From positions 187,356,942 to 187,420,941 of the forward strand of contig CM022302.1 of assembly GCA_011799875.1 (NCBI GenBank): a DNA stretch of 64,000 bases, given 5' to 3'. The DNA comes from Thinopyrum elongatum. Lineage: Eukaryota > Streptophyta > Magnoliopsida > Poales > Poaceae. Position 1 is the first letter of the stretch, and each line of letters starts with the position of its first letter. A program made the translations under genes and the position numbers. The notes under the pieces are model-generated. The model was not told the DNA's origin and made no database searches. It saw only the letters and a list, made by a program, of their open reading frames with translations. Positions 1-10,417 of the stretch are shown here, in pieces.

Positions 1-2648
1 CTGGTGGGCCCGTGGGGCCATGTTGACCGTTGACCTGGTCAACGGGTCAGTTAATTAGTTACTAACTAAAATGATTAGTTTAAATTAATTTTGATTAATA
101 TGTCTCAATGACATGTGGGTCCACTCACTGTTTAGTTAGTTTAGTTTAAAATTAACCCTGGATAATTAGCTGGGACACTGACATGTGGGTCCCACTGGAC
201 CCACCTGTCAGGTTTGACCCTGGTCAGCACCTGTTCACCTGCTGACGTCATGCTTAGGTCATGCTGACGTCACTTTACACAGTTTCGGATAATGTTGAAT
301 TTAAATCAAAAATTAACTTCCAGAAATTGATAAAAACTTTAGTAAATCATATTAAATAATCCGTAACTCTGGTGAAAATAATTTATATATGAAAGTTGCT
401 CAGAATTTCGATACGAACCCGAATACGCCCTCCGTATTCTTGTCAGATGCCCCTAGCTATATGAACATTGAACTTTTAGACCGATTTTGATAAATGAATA
501 GTGCCCAACATTGATTAAATAAATACGAATAAATTCCTAAATTAACTAAATCATTTAGTTAGACAGTAGAACACCCCGGCATATCATTTAGGCATGTCAT
601 ACATATTGTTTGCATTATTGCAGTGAATTTATTGTTTCTCTCCCCCTCCTTCTCTCTCGATAGACGCTGAGACCGACGACACTACAGCTAGGTACGACTA
701 CGCTATAGATGAGCAGCTCGTTGACGATCCCTCTCTCTTGCCAGAGCAACCAGGCAAGCCCCCCCCCCTTGAGCATCCAGATATCGCCCATTCCATTTCT
801 CCTACTTGCATTAGATTTTGCTACTGTTAAATGTTTGCTCCTATTCTGATGCATAGCCTGCTTTTGTAACCTGTTTATTGTCACCTTACCTGCCTATGTT
901 AAACTGCTTAGTATAGGTTGGTAGTGAACCATCAGTGACCCCACCACCTTACCCTTGTTGCCCCTGCTTGATCATCGGCGACTCGATCAATGTGATCGTC
1001 GACCAGAGACCGACACATCACCTCACCCCCTTAGTTGTACGACTCTGCATAGTTACTATCGAGTGCCGAGGGTGATACCTTGTAACGCACCCCCGATGAA
1101 TACTCTGCAGTGTAGTTGTTCGGTCGTGGTCATTGAGGGTGATTCCTCCTTCTCCACTTCCGATAAGACTCTGTCGTGCAACCCCTCAGTGTGAACCTCG
1201 AGGGTAATGCCTCATACGTTCACCCTGATGATTTCATCGAGTGGAATCCGCCGAGGGTGATTCCTCGGGGTTTTCCCCCCTTGATGTTATGACCACACGG
1301 TTACTTTGACCTTTGTTACAGGCGGGTCGACCCTGATGGGTACCCGCAGGGGATCTATGTTGTCGGGTGTGCCGGAAGCGCACTCGAGTGTGATATTGTG
1401 GCGGAGTTTCAGAAACTCTGATCGTCTCTGCGTGTTACTAAATCAACCTATCGGATTTGGGTGTTTAATCTGAGTGGGTCGACGTGCCCAATACGCACTA
1501 CCACCACGCGGGATTATGGTTTATGGGGCCCTCTACGTCGTACGTTTCTCCCGAAAGCTCATCAGACGTCATGGTTCACCGTGCGGGCTGATTGTCGGGA
1601 TAGGTCTGGATACTTCACTGACGAGTTCAATGTCGCGCCTGCACCCCGGCCAGCCTCGCAACACGCAGGGTGCCCAGGGCGATGGCCCAAGACCTCTGGG
1701 TGCATAGGTTAGTCCGGCGTGCTGACCTCTCTGCTGAGCCTAGGTAGGGCGTTGCTTCATGTTGATCTACCGAGGTCGGGCATTACCCAGCAAGTGTGTC
1801 CGGCCAAAGTTGATCGAGCATGTTGGGTAACAGTAGTGCACCCCTGCAGGGATGAATAATCTATCGATAGCCGGTCCTACGGTAAAGGACGCTCAGTTTG
1901 TATATCCCGATCTACTACTTGAACTGGATACTTGTTACTTAATTGAAGCTTCGAGATCACTTTCTCGCTGGGAGTCGAGGAAGGATCTCTAGGCTTGCTT
2001 CAACATGTTTGCTTAATAAAATGCTATTCTACTCTCTTCTATTGCTGCAAGATGGTGGCTTCGTGAAGATGCTTGAAGATGCTAGTCTTAGATAGGACTA
2101 GGCCTTCTCTCTATTCTGGCATTTCTGCAGCCCAGTCCACATATATAGCCTTTCCCCTTTGATAATGTTGCATATGTAGTGTAGATCCTTGCTTGCTGAG
2201 TACTTCAGATGAGTACTCACGGTTGCTTTATTACTTCTTTTTCCCCATATCCCACTTTGATGATACATCAGACAATGGAGCCCAGGAGCCAGATGCCACC
2301 TCAGGAGCTTACTACCAGGAGGGTCCAGAGGGCACGTACTACTGGATCGAGCCAGCCGACCAGGAGTAGGATCGGAGGCTCCCAGGCAGGAGGCCTACGC
2401 CTTTCGATCTAGAGTCGTTGTTTGTGCTAGCCTTCTTAAGGCAAAACTTGTCTAACTATGTCTGTACTCAGATAACATTTGTATGACTGACTCATGTATT
2501 CGGATCTTCGTGATCCCTGGTCTGTAATATTGTGGATCTCCGTTTATTTGTGTTAGAGTTGTGTTGTGATATCTTCCCGTGAGTCCCTGTGCTTGATCGT
2601 GCATGTTTGCGTGTATGATCAGTGCACGATTGAGTCGGGGGCGTCACA
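1..2648 (+). repeat. 5' LTR, partial (left part outside window)
   Basis: It aligns base for base, with scattered substitutions and short indels, to 7642-10286 of the 3' LTR. It ends GGGGGCGTCACA at 2648, three bases before the primer binding site. Visible differences from the 3' copy include a short duplicated stretch around 583-600 and a shorter poly-C run near 761. Short open frames in it are not supported as genes. Confidence 0.93.
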
Positions 2649-2651
2649 AGT

Positions 2652-2663
2652 TGGTATCAGAGC
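2652..2663 (+). other. Primer binding site (initiator Met tRNA type)
   Basis: TGGTATCAGAGC lies three bases after the 5' LTR end. It is the sequence complementary to the 3' end of plant initiator-Met tRNA, used to prime minus-strand DNA synthesis in many Gypsy and Copia elements. Confidence 0.92.
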
Positions 2664-2999
2664 CGACTGCCTGTAGGAAGCCCCCTTCCAATTCCTTGGC
2701 CGAAGTTGAGTCTAGACATCGAAAAACTAATTTACTAACTTGGCTGTGTGGCTTACGGGCCCACGTCGCCAACTGGGTGGTATTAGGATCTTTTATTCCT
2801 CTTCTATACTCTCGGACTCTGATCTCTCATCTTTTCGGGTTAAATAAATTTTACTAACACTGACACTTAGGATCTCGTAAATCCCGTCTACCCGGAGAGC
2901 TGGATATCTGTGCAATTTCCCTGTCATTGATAATCATTTTCCTTTCCATTGTTTTGTTTAACCTTTCTCTCCGAGTTGTATTATACTTCTCATTGTCAT
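2664..2999 (+). other. Retroelement leader; gag missing
   Basis: Only about 340 bases separate the primer binding site from the C-terminal part of the protease, where a full element would carry a leader, a complete gag and the start of the protease. No gag motif or CCHC zinc knuckle is present in any frame. The simplest reading is one internal deletion that removed gag and the protease active site. Confidence 0.8.
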
Positions 3000-5900
3000 G
3001 CTGACGTGATAGCACCAGACGTTATCGTCGAAATTAAAGGGTTGGAATTCCTTGCCTCACCCATCGTCTTGAAGTCTTCCAACATAGACCTCATACTCGG
3101 AATGGATTGGTTGAAAGCTCACATTGCTTCAATCAATTGTGCCACTAAAGTCGTCCAACTTCTTCACCCCTCTGATGAGATAGTGAACTACACCGCCCAA
3201 ATTACTCAAGATGCTGAAGCTCAGATATATGTTCTGAATGCTTTGAACGCCTCACCTCTGGAAGGAATCAAGAACGTTCCTGTCGTTCAAGATTTTCCAG
3301 ATGTTTTTCCAGAAGAACTTCCAGGAATACCCCCGGCTAGAGCTGTCGAGTTTGTCATTGACTTGAAGCCTGGTACTGTCCCTATTGCCAAGCGTCCTTA
3401 TAAGATGCCTCCGCACCACCTTCTCAAGCTTAAGGAGGAAATTGACAAGTCACTTAAGAATGGTTTCATCCGCCCCAGTTCCTCTGCTTTGGGAGCCCCT
3501 TCACTCTTCGTTAAGAAGAAGGATGGAACTAACCGATTGGTTCAGGATTACCGGCCCATTAACCAAGCCACAATACAGAATAAATACCCACTGCCCCGGA
3601 TCAATGACTTGTATGATCAACTTGCTTGATCATCGGTGTTCTCTAAACTTGACTTGAGGTTGGGTTATCACCAGATCCGTGTCCGTGAAGAGGATATTCC
3701 CAAGACTGCATTCATCACTCGTTATGGCTCCTATGAATACACCGTCATGTCATTTGGCCTAACGAATGCTCGAGCTACATTCTCCCGTCTGATGAATTAT
3801 ATATTCATGGATTACCTCGACAAATTCATCGTGGTTTATTTGGATGATATCCTTATATATTCCAAGAATGAAGAAGAACATGCCAAACATCTTTGCCTTG
3901 TTCTGGAGAGGCTTCGAGAACACAAGTTGTATGCCGAGTACTCCAAATGCGAATTCTGGTTATCTGAAGTGACCTATCTTGGTCATGTGATTTCCAAGGG
4001 TGGAATTGCTGTTAACCCGGAACGAGTTCAGGCTATTCTTGACTGGACTCCCCTGAAGAATGTCAAGCAAGTTAGAAGTTTTCTCTGACTCGCTAGTTAT
4101 TGCCGTCGATTCGTTGAGAACTTTTCCAAGATTGCAAAACCATTGATGAATCTGCTTCACAAAGGTGTTAAATTTGAGTGGACAAAAAAATGTCAAGAAA
4201 GCTTTCAGACGCTAAAAGATAAGTTAACATCTGCCCCAGTGCAAGCACCCCCAGATTCCCAAAAGGATTTCGTGATATACTGTGATGCATCTCGTCAAGG
4301 ATTAGGCTGTGTCCTAACGCAAGAGTGTAAAGTGATTGCTTATGCCTCTCGACAATTGCGTCCTCACGAAGAAAATTATCCCGTGCACGATCTCGAACTT
4401 TCTGCGGTTATTTATGCTCTGAAGCTATGGCGACATTACCTTCTTGGTAATCGTTGCGAGATATATATGGATCATCAAAGTTTGAAGTATCTATATACTC
4501 AACCGGATCTGAACCTTCGTCAACAAAGATAGCTCGAAACAATTTCCAATTATGATATGAATATCTCATACACCCCTGGCAAGGCTAATGTAATGGCCGA
4601 TGCTTTGAGTCGCAAGGCTTATTGCAGCAACCTTATGGTTCAGGAAGCACAACCTCTCCTTTATGAAGAGCTTTGCAAGTTGAACCTCCATATTGTTCCA
4701 CAGGGTTATCTCAATACCCTGGTTGTCGAACCAGATATAGAGCACAACATTAAGATTATACAAAAGTATGACTCTGAAGTTGAAAGGATTAAGCGGTACC
4801 TCGAGAAAGGAAAGCCGTCGGAATTCCATCTTGATAAGGATGGGATCCTATTTTTCCAACACCATCTCTTCGTACCCAAGTTCAAGGATGAGAGGGAACA
4901 CGTTATGAAAGAAACTCATGACACTCCTCTGTCAATTCATCCTGGTAGCACAAAGATGTACCGTGACATTTGTCAGAGATACTGGTGGCCTAATATGAAG
5001 CGAGATATTGCTCGTTATGTTTCTGAGTATGACGTCTGCCGATGCATTAAAGCAGAACATCAAAGGCCTGCTGGAACTCTGCAACCCCTTGAAATTCCTG
5101 AATGGAAATGGGACAAGGTCCAAATGGATTTCATTACTGGTTTTCCCAGATCTCAAAAGGGTCATGATGCTATCTTTGTCGTCATTGACCGATTCTCCAA
5201 GGTTGCTCACTTTCTGCCAGTTAAGGAGACAATCACTGCTAGCCAGTTAGCAGACTTGTATGTTTCCCGAATTATGTCACTCCACAGTGTTCCGTTGGAG
5301 ATCAGTTCGGATCGTGGCAGCCTCTTTACCTCAAGATTCTGGAATAGTTTCCAAGAAGCTATGGGAACTCATCTGTCTTTCAGCACCGCTTTTCACCCTC
5401 AGTCATAAGGTCAAGTCGAATGAGTTAATCAAGTGCTCGAAGATATGCTTCGAGCTTGCGTCATCTCCTTTGGTAAGAAATGGGAGGAATCTCTCTTGTA
5501 TGCTGAATTCTCTTACAACAATAGGTATCAAGCTAGTCTGAAGATGGCACCCTTTGAAGTTCTTTACGGACGTAAGTGTCGAACCCCTTTGAATTGGTCA
5601 GAAACTGGGGAACGCTCACTCGTTAGACCGGACATTGTTCAGCAAGCAGAAGAACAAGTCCGCATTGTCCGTGAACATTTGAAAACTGCTCAGTCTCGTC
5701 AGAAGAGCAACTATGATCGAAAGCACCAGGAAATGGTCTATCAGCCTGGCGAGCAAGCTTACCTTCGCGTCACTCCGTTGAAAGGCACTCATCGGTTCGG
5801 AATCAAAGGCAAGTTAGCTCCTCGCTACATTGGCCCGTTCTGTATTCTTGCCCGTCGAGGAGAAGTGGCATATCAGTTGCAATTGCCGCCAAATCTTTCA

Positions 5901-6173
5901 CAAGTACATGATGTCTTTCATGTATCCCAACTCCGTCGCTGCTTCAAGGATCCTATTCGAGCTGTGGATCATGAAATGCTTGAATTACGGGAAGATCTGT
6001 CTTATCTAGAATATCCCATCCGTATTCTTGATCAAGCTGAGCGTCGGACTCGTCAAAAGTCAATCAAATTCCTCAAGGTTCAGTGGTCGAATCATTCTGA
6101 AGATGAAGCCACTTGGGAACGCGAGGATCGTCTTCGCGAAGAATACCCCGCTTTCTTTCAGTCTTCCTCTTAA
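3000..6173 (+). pseudogene. Gypsy pol polyprotein remnant (protease C-terminus, RT, RNase H, integrase, chromodomain-like tail)
   Basis: One reading frame runs through the whole segment, interrupted only by stops at 3627 (TGA), 4086 (TGA), 4530 (TAG), 5406 (TAA) and 5421 (TGA); it ends at TAA 6171-6173. It begins with the last part of a retroviral-type aspartic protease (ILGMDWL near 3090), without the catalytic Asp motif. RT follows with [11 protein letters not shown] near 3830. RNase H starts at YCDAS near 4278, and the tether and integrase at about 4860. In the integrase zinc finger the first Cys position reads Tyr (YDVC, near 5025). The integrase core carries MDFITGF and SDRGS. The C-terminal SQLRRCF and WEREDRLREEYP stretch fits the GPY/chromodomain region of chromoviruses. 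No frameshift is needed to follow the frame. Non-functional as it stands. Confidence 0.93.
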
Positions 6174-6198
6174 TTCTCGGGACAAGAATTCTTGATAG

Positions 6199-6209
6199 AT
6201 GAGGAGAAT
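6199..6209 (+). other. Polypurine tract before 3' LTR
   Basis: ATGAGGAGAAT directly precedes the TGTAACACCCC start of the 3' LTR, the position where plus-strand DNA synthesis is primed. It is purine-rich but imperfect. Confidence 0.7.
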
Positions 6210-9200
6210 TGTAACACCCCATGTCATTAGCCACAGTAATCACTTTTGATAATGACAAGTCAGCATGTTTAACAGTGCATAATCATCATTTGCATCATAT
6301 TGCATTTCAACTCCTAAGTCAAAATTCAAGTTCAAATGAAAGTGGAAAATAAAAGTTGTTCAACATAGAAACTAATATGTTCAGTAAATAACAAATATTG
6401 CAGAGACTATTCTAAGATTGTAACCAACAATTAATGAATTAATTAGTGGCTCTAACTTTACCAAAACAGCAAGGTTTAATACATTTTATTTATTATAAAA
6501 TTTGTGTGAACTCCAATTGTCTCCAAACCAATTTTTGGCAGTAGTAGATAATGTCTAGCAATTAATGGAACAAGTGCCATATTTTACAAAAGTCATTTGG
6601 AGTAAAAACAAAAGACAAAACAGAAAAGAAAAGGAAAACAGAGAACAGAAACAAAGAAAAGGAAAAAGGCCCAAGGCACTGGAGTGAGTCCACAGTGCCG
6701 GCCCAGCCCACTCCCCACCTCATCCCCTACCTACTGCTCACCCCGCGCCTCGCTATCGAGCGCTCTGCACGCACGCACCCCCGCGCCCTGGCCCCCCTCT
6801 CCCCCTGCTCGACAGCGGCCTCGCCCACTCGTGGTGGATAAGGGGCAGAGCCCTGGCTCACCCTGGCTCCTCCTCGCCATTCTCCCCCTCCTCTTCCGTC
6901 CTCTCCATCGGTCCAGAGTAGAGACCGAGCGCCCCCGTCGCCACTGCTCCGTCAACCACACGGCCACCGGTGTCGGCTCGCCCTCCCGCGCTATCTAAAA
7001 GGTCCGCCGACGCCCGCCCCTTCCTCTGCGTCCAAGACCCCGAGCCCGGCCTCGCAACATCGACCCCGCGCCATCTTCTTCCTCCTCGGATCCCCGTCGC
7101 TGTTCGCCGTCGATTCCGGCTGCACCACGCCTTCCCCGCGCCCGCTCTGAACGGCTACGCCCCACTGTGAGCTCCTCCTTCCTCCCCTGCCGCTCAGCGT
7201 GCTCGCTTGACCGCCGTAGGGTAGCTCACCGCGTTACCGTGCTCGGCCCTCCGCCGCACCTCATCGTCCGGCCATCTCCGTCGCCTATTTGGCCTCGCCT
7301 TGTTCGGTTCATCGCCGCTGCATCTGCTCGTTCGAATGGCGTAGTTCCCACGCGCAAAACCCCCTCGCCTCACCGTTTCCCTCGCTCACCGGAGCTCACC
7401 TCCGCTCGGGTCATCACCAGCCCCTCTCCGGCCATTTTCCGGCCACCCCGCCGCCACCATTCGAACCGCGACCCTCGCGCGGTTCCAATGCCGCCGACCG
7501 CGTCGCGAACGGCCACCCACAGGCGAAACCCGGGCCGCGCCGGCTCTCTGCCGCCGTGCGCGCGCGCGCCGAAGGAGCTCCGGCCGCCCTGGCCGACATG
7601 GCCTGCCACGTGGACCCCTGGGCCCCACCCTGGGCCACTGACTGGTGGGCCCGTGGGGCCATGTTGACTGTTGACCTGGTCAACGGGTCAGTTAATTAGT
7701 TACTAACTAAAATGATTAGTTTAAATTAATTTTGATTAATATGTCTCAATGACATGTGGGTCCACTCACTGTTTAGTTAGTTTAGTTTAAAATTAACCCT
7801 GGATAATTAGCTGGGACACTAACATGTGGGTCCCACTGGACCCACCTGTCAGGTTTGACCCTGGTCAGCACCTGTTGACCTGCTGACGTCATGCTTAGGT
7901 CATGCTGATGTCACTTTACACTGTTTCGGATAATGTTGAATTTAAATAAAAAATTAAATTCCAGAAATTAATAAAAACTTTAGTAAATCATATTAAATAA
8001 TCCGTAACTCCGATGAAAATAATTTATATATGAAAGTTGCTCAGAATTTCGATATGAACCTGAATACGCCCTCCGTATTCTTGTAAGATGCCCCTAGCGA
8101 TATGAACATTGAACTTTTAGACCGATTTCGATAAATGAATAGTGCCCAACGTTGATTAAATAAATACGGATAAATTCCCAAATTAACTAAATCATTTAGT
8201 TAGACAGTAGAACACCCCGGCATGTCATACATATTGTTTGCATTATTGCCGTGAATTTATTGTTTCTCTCCCCCTCCTTCTCTCTCGATAGACGCCGAGA
8301 CCGACGACACTACAGCTAGGTACGACTACACTACATACGAGCAGCCCGTTGACGATCCCTCTCTCTTGCCAGAGGAACCAGGCAAGCCCCCCCCCCCCCC
8401 TTGAGAGCATCCCAGATATCGCCCATTCCATTTCTCCTGCTTGCATTAGATTTTGCTACTGTTAAATGTTTGCTCCTATTCTGATGCATAGCCTGCTTTT
8501 GTAACCTGTTTATTGTTACCTTACCTGCCTATGTTAAACTGCTTAGTATAGGTTGGTAGTGAACCATCAGTGACCCCACCACCTTACCCTTGTTGCCCCT
8601 GCTTGATCATCGGCGACTCGATCAATGTGATCATCGACCAGAGACCGACACATCACCTCAACCCCCCCTTAGTTGTACGACTCTGCATAGTTACTATCGA
8701 GTGCCGAGGGTGATACCTCGTAACGCACCCCCGATGAATACTCTGCAGTGTAGCTGTTCGGTCGTGGTCATCGAGGGTGATTCCTCCTCCTCCACTTCCG
8801 ATACGACTCTGTCGTGCAACCCCTCAGTGTGAACCTCGAGGGTGATGCCTCATACGTTCACCCTGATGATTTCATCGAGTGGTATCCACCGAGGGTGATT
8901 CCTCGGGGTTTTCCCCCCTTGATGTTATGACCACACGGTTACTTTGACCTTTGTTACAGGCGGGTCGACCCTGATGGGTACCCGCAGGGGATCTATGTTG
9001 TCGGGTGTGCCGGAAGCGCACTCGAGTGTGATATTGTGGCGGAGTTTCAGAAACTTTGATCGTCTCCGTGTGTTACTAAATGAGCCTATCGGATTTGGGT
9101 GTTTAATCTGAGTGGGTCGACGTGCCCTATACGCACTACCACCATGCGGGATTATGGTTTATGGGGCCCTCTACATCGTACATTTCTCCCGAAAGCTCAT

Positions 9201-10286
9201 CAGACGTCACGGTTCACCGTGCGGGCTGATTGTCGGGATAGGGCTGGATACTTCACTGGCGAGTTCAGTGTCGCGCCTGCACCCCGGCCAGTCTCGCAAC
9301 ACGCAGGGTGCCCAGGGCGATGGCCCAAGACCTCTGGGTGCATAGGTTAGTCCGGCGTGCTGACCTCTCTGCTGAGCCTAGGTAGGGCGTTGCTTCGTGT
9401 TGATCTACCGATGCCGGGCATTACCCAGCAAGTGTGTCCGGCCAGAGTTGATCGAGCGTGTTGGGTAACAGTAGTGCACCCCTTCAGGGATGAATAATCT
9501 ATCGATAGCCGGTCCTACGGTAAAGGACGCTCAGTTTGTATATCCCGATCTACTACTTGAACTGGATACTTGCTACTTAATTGAAGCTTCGGGATCGCTT
9601 TCTCGCTGGGAGTCGAGGAAGGATCTCTAGGCTTGCTTCAACATGTTTGCTTAATAAAATGCTATTCTACTCTCTTCTATTGCTGCAAGATGGTGGCTTC
9701 GTGAAGATGCTTGAAGATGCTAGTCTTCGATAGGACTAGGCCTTCTCTCTATTCTGGCATTTCTGCAGCCCAGTCCACATATATAGCCTTTCCCCTTTGA
9801 TAATGTTGCATATGTAGTGTAGATCCTTGCTTGCTGAGTACTTCGGATGAGTACTCACGGTTGCTTTGTTACTTCTTTTTCCCCATATCCCACTTTGATG
9901 ATACATCAGACAATGGAGCCCAGGAGCCAGATGCCACCTCAGGAGCTTACTACCAGGAGGGTCCAGAGGGCACATACTACTGGATCGAGCCAGCCAACCA
10001 GGAGTAGGATCGGAGGCTCCCAGGCAGGAGGCCTACGCCTTTCGATCTAGAGTCATTGTTTGTGCTAGCCTTCTTAAGGCAAAACTTGTCTAACTATGTC
10101 TGTACTCAGATAATATTTGTATGACTGACTCATGTATTCGGATCTTCGTGATCCCTGGTCTGTAATATTGTGGATCTCCGTTTATTTGTGTTAGAGTTGT
10201 GTTGTGATATCTTCCCGTGAGTCCCTGTGCTTGATCGTGCATGTTTACGTGTATGATTAGTGCATGATTGAGTCGGGGGCGTCACA
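6210..10286 (+). repeat. 3' LTR, complete, 4077 bp
   Basis: It starts TGTAACACCCC and ends GGCGTCACA; the right 2645 bp match the partial 5' LTR. It holds a GC- and C-rich block (about 6680-7660) between AT-rich flanks. Long open frames in that block come from base composition (Pro, Arg, Ser and Ala only) and have no recognisable domain. A poly-C run at 8387-8400 is longer than in the 5' copy. After the LTR the host sequence is the interrupted CACTA element. Confidence 0.93.
6991..7000 (+). promoter_or_regulatory. Probable LTR TATA box
   Basis: CTATCTAAAA is followed by a CT-rich GC-rich stretch, about 780 bp from the LTR start. If it is used, U3 is about 0.8 kb and R plus U5 about 3.2 kb. 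The placement is inference; the related long LTRs at 54776 and 57671 carry a clearer TATA at the edge of a similar GC-rich block. Confidence 0.4.
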
Positions 10287-10417
10287 GAGTCACACAAACT
10301 TAACAAATAAGCCATACATTTTCTAAATTATTGCATGACATGTTTAGACAGCTTGATACCAAGTTGTTAGTTTTATGCTTATACTCCTTTCCTGAGTTTC
10401 GCATGTGTTCTCTATAG

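Larger units (their letters stand above)
1..10286 (+). mobile_element. Ty3/Gypsy LTR retrotransposon, chromovirus Tekay/Del-like, gag-deleted, 5' end cut by window
   Basis: Two long direct repeats (1-2648 and 7642-10286 within the full LTR 6210-10286) flank a pol region. The inner end of the 5' LTR is followed by a primer binding site matching plant initiator-Met tRNA, and a purine-rich tract precedes the 3' LTR, which runs TGTAACACCCC to GCGTCACA. The pol order PR-RT-RNaseH-INT with a chromodomain-like C-terminus fits a chromovirus. The very long LTR and Met primer suggest the Tekay/Del clade; that placement is inference. The gag is absent and pol carries nonsense codons, so this copy cannot act by itself. 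The target duplication cannot be checked because the left end lies outside the window. It inserted into the CACTA element that continues at 10287. Confidence 0.93.

Noticed and set aside
2652..2663. tRNA gene
   Set aside because: The 12-base Met-tRNA match is a primer binding site next to an LTR; no cloverleaf follows. The same applies at 18765 and 63459.
7167..7699. Overlapping open frames of 130-166 codons on both strands in the 3' LTR
   Set aside because: They lie in a GC-rich block of the LTR, are open in several frames at once, and read as Pro/Arg/Ser/Ala composition without any domain.
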